The translations under genes were made by a program, and so were the position numbers. DNA of 64,000 nt, taken from Phocaeicola_A sp036804505. Lineage in GTDB: Bacteria > Bacteroidota > Bacteroidia > Bacteroidales > Bacteroidaceae. Below the pieces are notes generated by a model that made no database searches, was not told where the DNA came from, and saw nothing but the letters and a program-made list of their open reading frames with translations. The stretch covers positions 1 through 64,000 of the forward strand of contig DAIRSI010000022.1 in NCBI GenBank assembly GCA_036804505.1, in the 5' to 3' direction. Below are positions 25,272-33,408 of this stretch, in pieces (within the stretch, counting starts at the first letter, position 1; each line of letters begins with the position of its first letter).

Positions 25272-28200
25272 ATGCAAGATTTTGTTCATTTACACGTACA
25301 CACACAATATTCTATTCTCGATGGACAGGCCAGTATAAAGCGCCTGGTCGATAAAGCTATAGCCGATGGTATGAGGGGAATGGCTGTAACTGATCATGGT
25401 AACATGATGGGTATCAAGGAGTTCTTTAATTATGTCAACAAGGTGAATGGCGGGAAAAAAGACGAGATAAAGGATTTAAAGAAGAAGGCAGAGGCAATCA
25501 AAAGCGGTAAAATAGAATGTGCTGATTCCGAGGCCGAACTTTCAAAAATAAATGCTGATATAGAAGCCGCTACAAAAAAACTTTTCAAGCCGATATTCGG
25601 ATGCGAAATGTATGTGGCTCATCGACGTTTATTTAATAAAGACGGGAAACAGGATAACAGCGGTTATCATTTGATTGTTCTTGCCAAGAACGAGAAAGGG
25701 TACCATAATCTTATCAAACTGGTTTCCAAGGCATGGACAGAGGGCTTTTATTCCCGCCCCAGAACGGACAGGGTAGAACTCGAAAAATATCATGAGGGAC
25801 TTATTGTTTGTTCGGCTTGTCTGGGAGGTGAAGTCCCCAGACTCATTCGAGAACGTAATTACGAAGAGGCGGAAAAAACAATTCAATGGTATAAGAATCT
25901 GTTCGGCGAGGATTATTATCTCGAAATGCAGAAGCACAAAGCAAATGTTCCCAGAGCAAATCATGAGACTTATGGCTTGCAATTGGAAGTGAATAAGTAT
26001 CTGATGGAATACAGCAAGAAGTTCAATGTCAAGCTGATTTGTACCAATGATGTCCACTTCGTTGACGAGGAGAATGCCGAGGCTCATGACAGGTTGATTT
26101 GCTTGAGTACGGGCAAGGATCTTGATGATCCGAGAAGAATGCTTTATACAAAACAGGAGTGGTTCAAGACGCGCGAGGAAATGAATGCTTTGTTTGCCGA
26201 TGTGCCCGAAGCAATGTCCAATACTTGTGATATATGTGACAAGGTGGAGTTTTATTCCATCGATCATGCTCCCATCATGCCTACTTTTGCTATCCCTGTA
26301 GATTTTGGGACCGAAGAAGAATATCGGAAGAAATATACTGAAGAAGATTTATTTAATGAATTTACGCAGGATGAAAACGGCAATGTTGTCGTGAGTCGTG
26401 CAGAAGGAGAGGCTAAGATAAAGAAACTGGGTGGATATGACCGTCTTTATCGTATCAAACTGGAAGCGGACTATCTGGCAAAACTTACTGAAGACGGAGC
26501 CAAAGAAAAATATGGCGACAAACTGACGGATGAGGTGCGAGACCGGTTGAAGTTTGAATTGCACGTGATGAAAACAATGGGTTTCCCCGGATACTTTCTC
26601 ATTGTGCAGGACTTTATCAATGCGGCACGTAAGGAGTTGAATGTATCGGTGGGACCGGGACGTGGTTCCGCTGCTGGGTCGGCAGTTGCCTATTGTTTGG
26701 GTATTACCAAGATAGACCCCATCTCGTATGATTTGCTGTTTGAACGTTTCCTGAATCCCGACCGTATTTCACTTCCTGATATTGATGTGGATTTCGATGA
26801 TGACGGACGAGGAGAAGTACTCCGTTGGGTAACGAAGAAGTATGGGGAGAAGAATGTGGCGCACATCATTACTTACGGTACGATGGCCACCAAACTGGCA
26901 ATCAAGGATGTTGCCCGTGTGCAAAAGCTTCCTTTGTCAGAGTCCGACCGCCTTTGCAAACTGATACCGGACAAGTTGCCCGATGGAAAGAAAATGAATC
27001 TTCCTAACGCAATATCGTGTATTCCGGAATTACAGGAAGCTGTTGTTTCCCCGAATGAGAATCTTCGTGATACATTGAAGTATGCAAAGATGCTTGAGGG
27101 TAATGTTCGCAATACAGGCGTGCATGCGTGTGGAACTATCATCTGCAGGGATGATGTCTCGGATTGGGTTCCCGTAAGTACGGCAAAGGATCCGGATACG
27201 GGCGAAGATATGCTCGTGACGGAATACGAAGGCAGCGTCATTGAAGATACCGGTTTGATTAAGATGGACTTCTTGGGCTTGAAGACTCTTTCCATCATCA
27301 AAGAGGCGGTAGAAAACATCCGCTTGAGTTTGGGAAAAGATTTGGACATAGATAATATTGATATTAGTGATCCGGCAACTTACAAGTTATATTGTGAAGG
27401 GCGTACAATCGGCACGTTTCAGTTTGAATCGGCAGGTATGCAGAAATATCTGAGAGAGTTGCAACCGTCAACCTTCGAGGATTTGATTGCCATGAATGCG
27501 CTTTATCGACCGGGACCAATGGATTATATTCCTGATTTCATTGACCGAAAGTTGGGAAAGAAGCCTATTGAATATGATATCCCTATTATGGAAAAGTATT
27601 TGAAGGATACCTATGGAATTACGGTCTATCAGGAACAGGTCATGCTTCTTTCTCGTTTGCTTGCCGGTTTCACCCGAGGTGAAAGTGATACTTTGCGAAA
27701 GGCGATGGGGAAGAAACTGAAGGACAAACTGGATCATCTGAAACCTAAGTTTATCGAGGGTGGTCAGAAGAACGGATATGACACCAAAGCTCTGGAAAAA
27801 ATATGGCAGGACTGGGAAAAATTTGCCTCCTATGCATTCAATAAGTCACACGCCACTTGTTATTCCTGGGTTGCATACCAGACGGCCTATCTGAAAGCCA
27901 ATTATCCGCCTCAGTATATGGCGGCCTGCATGAGTCGGAATATATCGAATATCACTGAAATCACAAAGCTGATGGATGAATGTCGTTCAATGGGTATTCA
28001 GACACTGGGACCGGATGTCAATGAAAGTAACTTGAAGTTTTCTGTCAATGCAAAAGGAGATATCCGTTTCGGACTTGGTGCCATCAAGGGCGTAGGTGAA
28101 GGCGCAGTGCAATCTATCGTTGAGGAAAGAACAAAGAATGGACCGTATAAAGGAATATTTGATTTTGTGCAAAGAGTGAATCTGAGTGCATGCAATAGGA

Positions 28201-29072
28201 AAACCATGGAAAATCTGGCTTTGAGCGGCGGTTTTGATAATTTCAAGGAGTTGGGAAGAGAACAATATTTTGTTGAGAATATGAGGGGAGAGGTCTTTAT
28301 GGATTCCTTGTTGAGATATGGTACCCGCTATCAGCAAGATAAGCAGGCATCGCTCAATTCTCTTTTTGGGGATGATAATCCTATAGAAATAGCTACTCCG
28401 GAGATACTGCCGGCAGAACCTTGGAGTAATCTGGAACGTTTGAACAAGGAACGTGATCTTGTTGGTATTTATCTTTCCGCTCATCCGTTGGATGAATATG
28501 AGGTGGTTTTGGAAAAAATATGTAATACGAAAGTCACGGCTTTGGCCGACAGAGCTTCTCTTGTGAATCAAGAACTTGTTTTTGGAGGTATTGTTACCGC
28601 TGTGCGTGAAGGTAGGACTAAAAGTGATTTGCCTTACTGCGTTACAAAAATTGAAGATTTCTCGGGATCTGGCGAGATACCTTTGTTTGGACAAGATTAT
28701 GCCAAATGGGGAAATTATATGCACGAAGGTTTTTTCTTATACGTGAAAGCCCGTTGTGTTCCTCGCAAATACAATGAATCGATAATTGATCTCCGCATTG
28801 AATCTATCGAATTTTTGAATGAAGTGAAGGATTCGTTGATTGAGAAAGTAACTATTATGGCTCCGTTGCAGGTTTTTGATGACAACATGGTTCAGGAACT
28901 AGCAACCATCGTGAAATCCCATCCGGGGAAGGCGGAATTGAATTTTGTTATCAAGGATTCATCCGAAAATATGCAAGTCAATTTGTCTTCGAGGAAAGGT
29001 GGAATTACTGTACAAAATGATTTAATCATGTTTTTAAAGGGGATTCCTGACTTGGAATATAAAATTAATTAG
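25272..29072 (+). CDS. dnaE: DNA polymerase III subunit alpha
   Basis: A 1266-residue replicative polymerase. The N-terminal PHP domain begins FVHLHVHTQYSILDGQASI and includes AVTDHGNMMG. The polymerase core has GPGRGSAAGS (about 465-474) and the catalytic aspartates in LPDIDVDFDDDGRGE (about 500-514). The motif YQEQVMLLSRLLAGF and a helix-hairpin-helix region (FGLGAIKGVGEGAVQSI) follow, then a C-terminal OB-fold (FGGIVTAVREGRTKS). No intein or frameshift is seen. It is transcribed divergently from psd; a weak -7-like TATCTTTA lies about 25 bp upstream. Confidence 0.98.
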   Translation: MQDFVHLHVHTQYSILDGQASIKRLVDKAIADGMRGMAVTDHGNMMGIKEFFNYVNKVNGGKKDEIKDLKKKAEAIKSGKIECADSEAELSKINADIEAATKKLFKPIFGCEMYVAHRRLFNKDGKQDNSGYHLIVLAKNEKGYHNLIKLVSKAWTEGFYSRPRTDRVELEKYHEGLIVCSACLGGEVPRLIRERNYEEAEKTIQWYKNLFGEDYYLEMQKHKANVPRANHETYGLQLEVNKYLMEYSKKFNVKLICTNDVHFVDEENAEAHDRLICLSTGKDLDDPRRMLYTKQEWFKTREEMNALFADVPEAMSNTCDICDKVEFYSIDHAPIMPTFAIPVDFGTEEEYRKKYTEEDLFNEFTQDENGNVVVSRAEGEAKIKKLGGYDRLYRIKLEADYLAKLTEDGAKEKYGDKLTDEVRDRLKFELHVMKTMGFPGYFLIVQDFINAARKELNVSVGPGRGSAAGSAVAYCLGITKIDPISYDLLFERFLNPDRISLPDIDVDFDDDGRGEVLRWVTKKYGEKNVAHIITYGTMATKLAIKDVARVQKLPLSESDRLCKLIPDKLPDGKKMNLPNAISCIPELQEAVVSPNENLRDTLKYAKMLEGNVRNTGVHACGTIICRDDVSDWVPVSTAKDPDTGEDMLVTEYEGSVIEDTGLIKMDFLGLKTLSIIKEAVENIRLSLGKDLDIDNIDISDPATYKLYCEGRTIGTFQFESAGMQKYLRELQPSTFEDLIAMNALYRPGPMDYIPDFIDRKLGKKPIEYDIPIMEKYLKDTYGITVYQEQVMLLSRLLAGFTRGESDTLRKAMGKKLKDKLDHLKPKFIEGGQKNGYDTKALEKIWQDWEKFASYAFNKSHATCYSWVAYQTAYLKANYPPQYMAACMSRNISNITEITKLMDECRSMGIQTLGPDVNESNLKFSVNAKGDIRFGLGAIKGVGEGAVQSIVEERTKNGPYKGIFDFVQRVNLSACNRKTMENLALSGGFDNFKELGREQYFVENMRGEVFMDSLLRYGTRYQQDKQASLNSLFGDDNPIEIATPEILPAEPWSNLERLNKERDLVGIYLSAHPLDEYEVVLEKICNTKVTALADRASLVNQELVFGGIVTAVREGRTKSDLPYCVTKIEDFSGSGEIPLFGQDYAKWGNYMHEGFFLYVKARCVPRKYNESIIDLRIESIEFLNEVKDSLIEKVTIMAPLQVFDDNMVQELATIVKSHPGKAELNFVIKDSSENMQVNLSSRKGGITVQNDLIMFLKGIPDLEYKIN

Positions 29073-29080
29073 TATTTTTG
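29052..29080 (+). promoter_or_regulatory. Promoter for trxA
   Basis: TTG (29052-29054), an 18-bp spacer and TATTTTTG (29073-29080), starting inside the end of dnaE. It would allow trxA to be expressed independently with a leader of about 25 nt. Confidence 0.55.
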
Positions 29081-29110
29081 CAGAAACATAAACTTTAAAA
29101 ATTATTAGAT

Positions 29111-29428
29111 ATGGCTTTAGAAATTACGGATAAAAATTACGAAGAGATTGTTGCTCAAGGTAAACCCGTCGTGTTGGACTTTTGGGCTGAATGGTGCGGA
29201 CCTTGCAAAAAGATAGGACCGGATATAGCTGCTTTGGCTGAAGAATACGCAGGAAAAGTCAATGTCGGTAAATGCAGTGTGGATGATAATGATGAGCTTA
29301 CGGCAAAATTCGGTATCCGCAACATTCCGACAGTGCTATTCATTAAGGACGGACAAGTTGTTGACAAACAGGTTGGAGCTGCTCCCAAAAATGTTTTGGA
29401 AGATAAGATTAAGGCGCTTTTATCTTAA
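29111..29428 (+). CDS. trxA: Thioredoxin
   Basis: A 105-residue cytoplasmic thioredoxin with the active site WAEWCGPCKKIGP (CGPC at about 31-34) and the cis-proline segment RNIPTVLFIKDGQ. Length is normal for the family and there is no signal peptide. A small acidic conserved protein follows after 11 bp on the same transcript. Confidence 0.96.
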   Translation: MALEITDKNYEEIVAQGKPVVLDFWAEWCGPCKKIGPDIAALAEEYAGKVNVGKCSVDDNDELTAKFGIRNIPTVLFIKDGQVVDKQVGAAPKNVLEDKIKALLS

Positions 29429-29439
29429 ATGATACAGCT

Positions 29440-29775
29440 ATGAACGAAGAAGAAGACTTTCTGCAGGAAGCAGAAGATGACCGCAAGACCGTTGAATTCA
29501 TCAAGAACTATTTACCTCAGGATTTGAAGGGAAAGTTCTCGGATGAAGACCTGTTCTATTTTCTTGACGTCATTGTAGATTATTATACTACGAGTGGAGT
29601 CCTTGAAAAACAGCCCGATAAAGACGGGTTCGTGGATATTGACCAGGATGAAATCGTGGATTACATTATCAAGGCTGCCAAGAAAGACAAGATGGGAGAA
29701 TTCGAACATGATGATATTCTTTTTGTCGTTGAGGGCGAAATGGAATATGCCAGTCAGTTCGGCGAGGTGGAGTAA
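29440..29775 (+). CDS. Conserved acidic protein of unknown function
   Basis: A 111-residue strongly acidic, probably helical cytoplasmic protein (EEDFLQEAEDDRKTVEFIKN, DQDEIVDYIIKAAKKD, GEFEHDDILFVVEGEMEY). No known catalytic motif, signal peptide or membrane segment is seen. It shares a transcript with trxA and is followed by a clear terminator, so a redox- or replication-linked role is only a guess from position. Confidence 0.75.
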   Translation: MNEEEDFLQEAEDDRKTVEFIKNYLPQDLKGKFSDEDLFYFLDVIVDYYTTSGVLEKQPDKDGFVDIDQDEIVDYIIKAAKKDKMGEFEHDDILFVVEGEMEYASQFGEVE

Positions 29776-29796
29776 TCCTTTGTTCTAGAAAATATA

Positions 29797-29835
29797 AAAG
29801 CTCTGCAGGTATTCAATGCTTGCAGAGCTTTTTTT
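29797..29835. terminator. Bidirectional terminator between trxA and tsaE operons
   Basis: An 11-bp perfect stem (AAAGCTCTGCA with TGCAGAGCTTT) and 13-nt loop, with T-rich tracts on both outer sides. It lies between convergent transcripts. Confidence 0.82.
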
Positions 29836-29841
29836 ATGTCT

Positions 29842-30255
29842 TTATAGTGTAACAAGTCTGCTACCGTCGGCTTGTTCGGCTATCGTTACTTTTATTGCGT
29901 CCGAAGGCAATAGCTCCTCAACCAGTTCCGGCCATTCAATAAAGCAGACGGCTCCGCTATAGAAATAATCCTCATATCCCATATCGTATACCTCTTCCAG
30001 TTTCTTGATGCGGTAGAAATCGAAGTGGTAAATGAGTTCTCCGCTGTCGGCTCTGTATTCATTGACAATGGCGAACGTGGGTGATGTGATGACATCTTCC
30101 GTTACTCCCAATGTCTCGCAGATGGCTTTGATGAATGTGGTTTTCCCGGCTCCCATTTTTCCATAAAATGCGAATACGGTATTATCGCCCATCGCTTTTA
30201 CAAATTCGCGGGCTCCTTCATGAATGGAATCCAAAGAATCAATTTTAATTTCCAT
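29842..30255 (-). CDS. tsaE: tRNA threonylcarbamoyladenosine biosynthesis ATPase TsaE
   Basis: A 137-residue TsaE, the ATPase needed with TsaB/TsaC/TsaD for the t6A37 modification of ANN-decoding tRNAs. P-loop GKMGAGKTTFIK (about 32-43) is present, as are TSPTFAIVNEY, HFDFYRI and FIEWPE motifs. It overlaps the end of the metal permease gene by 11 bp, so it is the last gene of the aroA operon. Confidence 0.94.
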   Translation of the reverse strand: MEIKIDSLDSIHEGAREFVKAMGDNTVFAFYGKMGAGKTTFIKAICETLGVTEDVITSPTFAIVNEYRADSGELIYHFDFYRIKKLEEVYDMGYEDYFYSGAVCFIEWPELVEELLPSDAIKVTIAEQADGSRLVTL

Positions 30256-31075
30256 AATTCAGGTTTTTATTCAGTTTGGTTTGTATAACTTTTTCTATTT
30301 TACAGATTGCATAAAGCAATATGGAGCAGAAGATGATGCTTGCTCCCGAAGGAACATTCAGTTGGTAGGATGCCCATAAGCCGCCCATACACCCGATGAA
30401 TCCGATACCCATGGATAGCCAGATGACTTTCTTGAAATCTTTGGTAAAGAGATTGGCCGTCATTTGCGGTATCGTCAGCAAGGAAATGGCCAGAACAATT
30501 CCAACCATCCGGAGGCACGACACTATCGTAAGGGCAATGAGCATCATGAGTCCATATTCAATGATATCTACAGGGAGCTTCTGGGAACGGGCAAATTCCG
30601 GATCGAATGCCACATAGATGATGGGATGCAACAGCAAGATGAACAGAAGTGCAACTATGCTTGTCAGTATTCCCAGCAGAATGAGATCGGATTGGGTGAT
30701 AGTCAGAATGTTGCCGAAAAGATAGGACGACAGATCGGGAACAAAGCCGGGAGTGAGGTAACTGAAGATGATACCTACGGCCATACCGAACGTCCAGAAT
30801 ACTGCAATGGCCGAATCTTCGCGCATATCGTTCCTTTTGCTGAGCCATTGTACGCCAAAGGCGGAGAATACCGAGAATATGGCTGCCGACAGAATGGGAT
30901 AGATGCCGAAATAGACACCTAAACCGATTCCTCCGAAGGAGGCGTGTGTGATTCCTCCGCTAATGAAAACCAATCGACGGGTGACAATATACGTGCCTAT
31001 CATGCCGCACAGTATGCTTGCAAGCAGACTGCCCAACAAGGCGTTTTGGAAGAATGTATATTGCAATAAATCCAT
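30245..31075 (-). CDS. ABC-3 (ZnuB/MntB-type) metal transporter permease
   Basis: A 276-residue polytopic membrane protein of the ABC-3 family, which moves Zn2+, Mn2+ or Fe2+ inward. Eight or so hydrophobic segments are visible, with family stretches GGITHASFGGIGLGVYFG (about 35-52) and AIAVFWTFGMAVGIIFS, and a coupling region after SLLTIPQMTANLFTKDFK. The cognate ATPase and binding protein are not in the window, so it must pair with subunits encoded elsewhere. It sits between a cysteine-containing membrane protein and tsaE in the aroA operon. Confidence 0.92.
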   Translation of the reverse strand: MDLLQYTFFQNALLGSLLASILCGMIGTYIVTRRLVFISGGITHASFGGIGLGVYFGIYPILSAAIFSVFSAFGVQWLSKRNDMREDSAIAVFWTFGMAVGIIFSYLTPGFVPDLSSYLFGNILTITQSDLILLGILTSIVALLFILLLHPIIYVAFDPEFARSQKLPVDIIEYGLMMLIALTIVSCLRMVGIVLAISLLTIPQMTANLFTKDFKKVIWLSMGIGFIGCMGGLWASYQLNVPSGASIIFCSILLYAICKIEKVIQTKLNKNLNYGN

Positions 31076-31086
31076 ATCAGTAGTTC

Positions 31087-31515
31087 TTAATTTCGTCTTT
31101 CACCCACAATGAGGAACACTTCATCCTTGAGTTGGTCGGGAAGTTCCACGTTGCGGAGCTGGAGGCTCCGTACCCAACCGGCTACTTCCACTTCTTTCAT
31201 GGTATAAAGAATTTCCCTGAATTCTTCGGCATCGGTTTCTGTATATGCATCGGAAGGTGTTCCTTTGAAACGATCCAACTCTTCGTCGTCATAATACTCT
31301 ATTTTTTTGCTTACGGCAGCGAGAAGACTGTCTTTTTCACAGACCTCATGTTGCCCACAGCATTCCATGGCCTGTATTTTTTTGATATCGGGAAAATCTT
31401 CCAACTCTCCTTTTTCTATTTTCTTTTTGATATTCCTGTTGTGGAATATTCCTGCTATGAAAGCAATGACAGCCAGAAGAAAAAGACCGGCTAATATGAT
31501 GATGATAATTTTCAT
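31087..31515 (-). CDS. Single-span membrane protein with a CCxxHxxC motif, unknown function
   Basis: A 142-residue protein with an N-terminal membrane anchor (IIIIILAGLFLLAVIAFIAG) and a basic stretch (HNRNIKKKIEKG), so the rest is probably cytoplasmic. The conserved-looking segment ECCGQHEVCEKD (about 51-62) offers three Cys and one His that could bind a metal or form disulfides. The remainder is acidic. It starts 6 bp after aroA and lies 11 bp before a metal permease. The family is not recognised with confidence; a metal-related accessory role is inferred from motif and position. Confidence 0.75.
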   Translation of the reverse strand: MKIIIIILAGLFLLAVIAFIAGIFHNRNIKKKIEKGELEDFPDIKKIQAMECCGQHEVCEKDSLLAAVSKKIEYYDDEELDRFKGTPSDAYTETDAEEFREILYTMKEVEVAGWVRSLQLRNVELPDQLKDEVFLIVGERRN

Positions 31516-31521
31516 TTCTTT

Positions 31522-32760
31522 TTATTCAAGTTCAAAACCGACGGATCTTAAGTCGTCCCAATAATGAGGGTAGGACTTACTCACCACTTGGGGTTCGTTA
31601 ATGATAATCTGGGGCAGGCGTAGCGCTACAGGGGCAAAAGCCATGGCCATGCGGTGGTCTTCGTAAGTATCAATGGCGGGACATTCCTGCTTGTCGCAGT
31701 ATTCTTCGTTCCATATTAAAGTGGAATCTTCTTTTTCCGTGAGTACGAATCCCAGTTTTGCACATTCTTTGATAAGAGCTTCCACGCGGTCGGTTTCCTT
31801 TACTTTCAGACTTTGCAGTCCTGTAAAGCGGAACGGGATGCCCATCATGACACAGGTGACGACAAAGGTTTGCGCCAAATCGGGTTCGTTGATGAAATCA
31901 TAGGAGAGCTGCGGTACGGCTTCGTCCGTCTTGTACAGAGTGACGTAGGGTACGTCGTTTTCAACGCTGTATTCCGTAGATACTCCCAGTTTCTGGAAAA
32001 GTTTGGCCACGATGCAGTCTCCTTGATAGCTTTCGCGGAACAGATCGGGCATCTTGATAGTCAAATCTTTTTGCCTGCTCAGTGCTACTATTTCATACCA
32101 ATAGGATGCTGCGCTCCAGTCGTTCTCAACTTTCAGAGGCTTGGGTGTGTAGGGCTGGGGTAGAATGCGAAGCTTGTCACATTTTGCCCAGCAAGCCTTT
32201 GCTCCGAAATCATTCATGATTTTCAACGTGAGGTTGATGTAGGGCCGTGAAATGATTTGTCCCGTCAGATTAATGGTAAGGCCGTTTTTAAGCATCGGAC
32301 CTATCATCAGCAATGCGGAAATGAATTGCGAGCTGACGGTTCCCGACAAGGTGAGTTCCTTGCTCGAGAGGCTTTTCCCCTTGATGTGCAGGGGGGGATA
32401 GCCTTCCTCTCCCGAGTAGTCTATTTGTGCACCCAGTGTCTTCAAGGCGTCTACCAGTATTTTTATGGGGCGATGTTTCATCCTTTCCGTTCCGGTGATG
32501 GTTTTGTCGCCTTGAATAATGGAATAGTATGCGGTGAGAAATCGCATGGCTGTTCCGGCTGCTTTGATATCGATGACTTCGGCATCATCGGATAGAGCGC
32601 GGACCAATACCTGAGTATCATCGCAGTCCGATAAATTATCGGGCATGTAGGAACTCTCGGATAGTGCGTGGATAATAAGAGCTCTGTTACTGATGCTCTT
32701 TGAAGCGGGAATCCTTACCGTTCCACTTTGAATGTTGGAAGCTTTTACAATTGTCTGCAT
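31522..32760 (-). CDS. aroA: 3-phosphoshikimate 1-carboxyvinyltransferase (EPSP synthase)
   Basis: A 412-residue EPSP synthase, the sixth step of the shikimate pathway. Motifs include VRIPASKSISNRALI near the N-terminus, AAGTAMRFLTAYY, GTVSSQFISALLM and VKETDRVEALIKECAKLG. The start at 32760 (MQTIVKAS) is preferred: the frame continues 32 codons upstream, but that stretch is hydrophobic, unrelated to the family and crosses a promoter -7 box. The sequence is somewhat divergent, as is usual for Bacteroides AroA. It leads the operon aroA-membrane protein-metal permease-tsaE. Confidence 0.94.
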   Translation of the reverse strand: MQTIVKASNIQSGTVRIPASKSISNRALIIHALSESSYMPDNLSDCDDTQVLVRALSDDAEVIDIKAAGTAMRFLTAYYSIIQGDKTITGTERMKHRPIKILVDALKTLGAQIDYSGEEGYPPLHIKGKSLSSKELTLSGTVSSQFISALLMIGPMLKNGLTINLTGQIISRPYINLTLKIMNDFGAKACWAKCDKLRILPQPYTPKPLKVENDWSAASYWYEIVALSRQKDLTIKMPDLFRESYQGDCIVAKLFQKLGVSTEYSVENDVPYVTLYKTDEAVPQLSYDFINEPDLAQTFVVTCVMMGIPFRFTGLQSLKVKETDRVEALIKECAKLGFVLTEKEDSTLIWNEEYCDKQECPAIDTYEDHRMAMAFAPVALRLPQIIINEPQVVSKSYPHYWDDLRSVGFELE

Positions 32761-32786
32761 ATCAATTTTTAAACGCCATTGGGTTG

Positions 32787-32794
32787 CAAAAATA
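32787..32794 (-). promoter_or_regulatory. -7 element for the aroA operon
   Basis: TATTTTTG on the minus strand, 26 bp upstream of the aroA ATG at 32760. No good -33 element is seen. It fixes the aroA start by placing transcription initiation near 32782. Confidence 0.5.
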
Positions 32795-32858
32795 GCAAAT
32801 ATTCTAATATGAATCTCTATACTTTGATAAAAAAGAAAGTATAAAAACAAAAACAAAA

Positions 32859-32890
32859 TTTGTTTATTTCAAATAGATGATTTAACTTTG
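32859..32890 (+). promoter_or_regulatory. Promoter for tRNA-Pro
   Basis: TTTG (32859-32862), a 20-bp spacer and TAACTTTG (32883-32890), a near-perfect match to the Bacteroides consensus. The start near 32895 leaves a 5-prime leader of about 24 nt to be removed by RNase P. Confidence 0.7.
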
Positions 32891-32918
32891 CACTCCGAAA
32901 GCCGAAAGGCCGGAAGTT

Positions 32919-32994
32919 CGGGGTGTAGCTCAGCCCGGTTTAGAGTACGCGTCTGGGGGGCGTGTGGTCGCTAGTTCGAATCTAGTCACCCCGA
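32919..32994 (+). tRNA. tRNA-Pro (anticodon GGG)
   Basis: A 76-nt cloverleaf. Acceptor stem CGGGGTG pairs with CACCCCG, the D-stem is GCTC/GAGT, and the anticodon stem CGCGT/GCGTG encloses loop CTGGGGG with anticodon GGG. The T-arm is GCTAG-TTCGAAT-CTAGT, and the discriminator base is A. CCA is not encoded. The first base C1 pairing with G72 is typical of bacterial proline tRNAs. It has its own promoter and a downstream terminator. Confidence 0.97.
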
Positions 32995-32999
32995 CTTTT

Positions 33000-33037
33000 A
33001 AAGAGGTAAGATATTTTAATATCGAGCCTCTTTTTTT
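33000..33037 (+). terminator. Terminator after tRNA-Pro
   Basis: A stem (AAAGAGG with CCTCTTT) enclosing a second small hairpin (GATATT/AATATC), followed by a T-run ending at 33037. Confidence 0.7.
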
Positions 33038-33155
33038 GTCAAGTAATCAAGAGTATGGAGCTTCCTTTTTATATGACAATTGCATCTCTCTTTCATTGGA
33101 ATCTTCGCTTATTAAGGAAAAAGTTATCCTTAACTGCCTGAGAAGATATATTTCA

Positions 33156-33209
33156 ACAATTGTGAAGCTGATACTTTACAATTGTGATTATATCTCTCTA
33201 CATTTGTGA
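33156..33209. promoter_or_regulatory. Three direct repeats phased at 22 bp, possible operator array
   Basis: ACAATTGTGA at 33156-33165 and 33178-33187, and ACATTTGTGA at 33200-33209, begin exactly 22 bp apart, two helical turns. A weaker fourth copy (ATATATGTGG, 7 of 10 bases) follows in phase at 33222. The first two contain the palindrome ACAATTGT. They lie about 145 bp upstream of the hybrid sensor promoter. A protein binding on one face of the DNA is inferred. Confidence 0.5.
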
Positions 33210-33352
33210 AATGAGCTTATGATATATGTGGAAACATTCCTTTCTTGGCACTTATGGGTAAAAGGTGTATGAGTCACGGATAAATAATGTGTGAAAGGAG
33301 TAAAAGTTTCCTTGCCTAATATTTTATAAATCATATCTTTTTCATTTCAAGT

Positions 33353-33383
33353 TTTGTTCATTGAGCGATTTGTCTTATATTTG
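33353..33383 (+). promoter_or_regulatory. Promoter for the hybrid two-component regulator gene
   Basis: TTTG (33353-33356), a 19-bp spacer and TATATTTG (33376-33383). The start near 33388 gives a leader of about 20 nt. Confidence 0.7.
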
Positions 33384-33408
33384 TGCAAGTTTAATTTAAA
33401 CTGATGAG

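Larger units (their letters stand above)
32995..33408. other. Intergenic region between tRNA-Pro and the hybrid sensor gene
   Basis: About 410 bp without a convincing gene. It holds the tRNA terminator (33000-33037), three 10-bp direct repeats at 22-bp spacing (33156-33209) and the hybrid sensor promoter (33353-33383). A short open frame covering 32964-33209 runs through the tRNA and has no recognisable features. Confidence 0.7.

Noticed and set aside
27987..28724. Long antisense open frame inside dnaE
   Set aside because: It lies wholly opposite conserved polymerase sequence; its translation has no domain-like pattern and there is no promoter.
32761..32856. N-terminal extension of aroA
   Set aside because: The extra 32 codons are unlike EPSP synthase and cross the aroA -7 promoter element.
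32964..33209. Short plus-strand open frame beginning inside tRNA-Pro
   Set aside because: It runs through the tRNA 3-prime end and the terminator and has no recognisable protein features or start signal.
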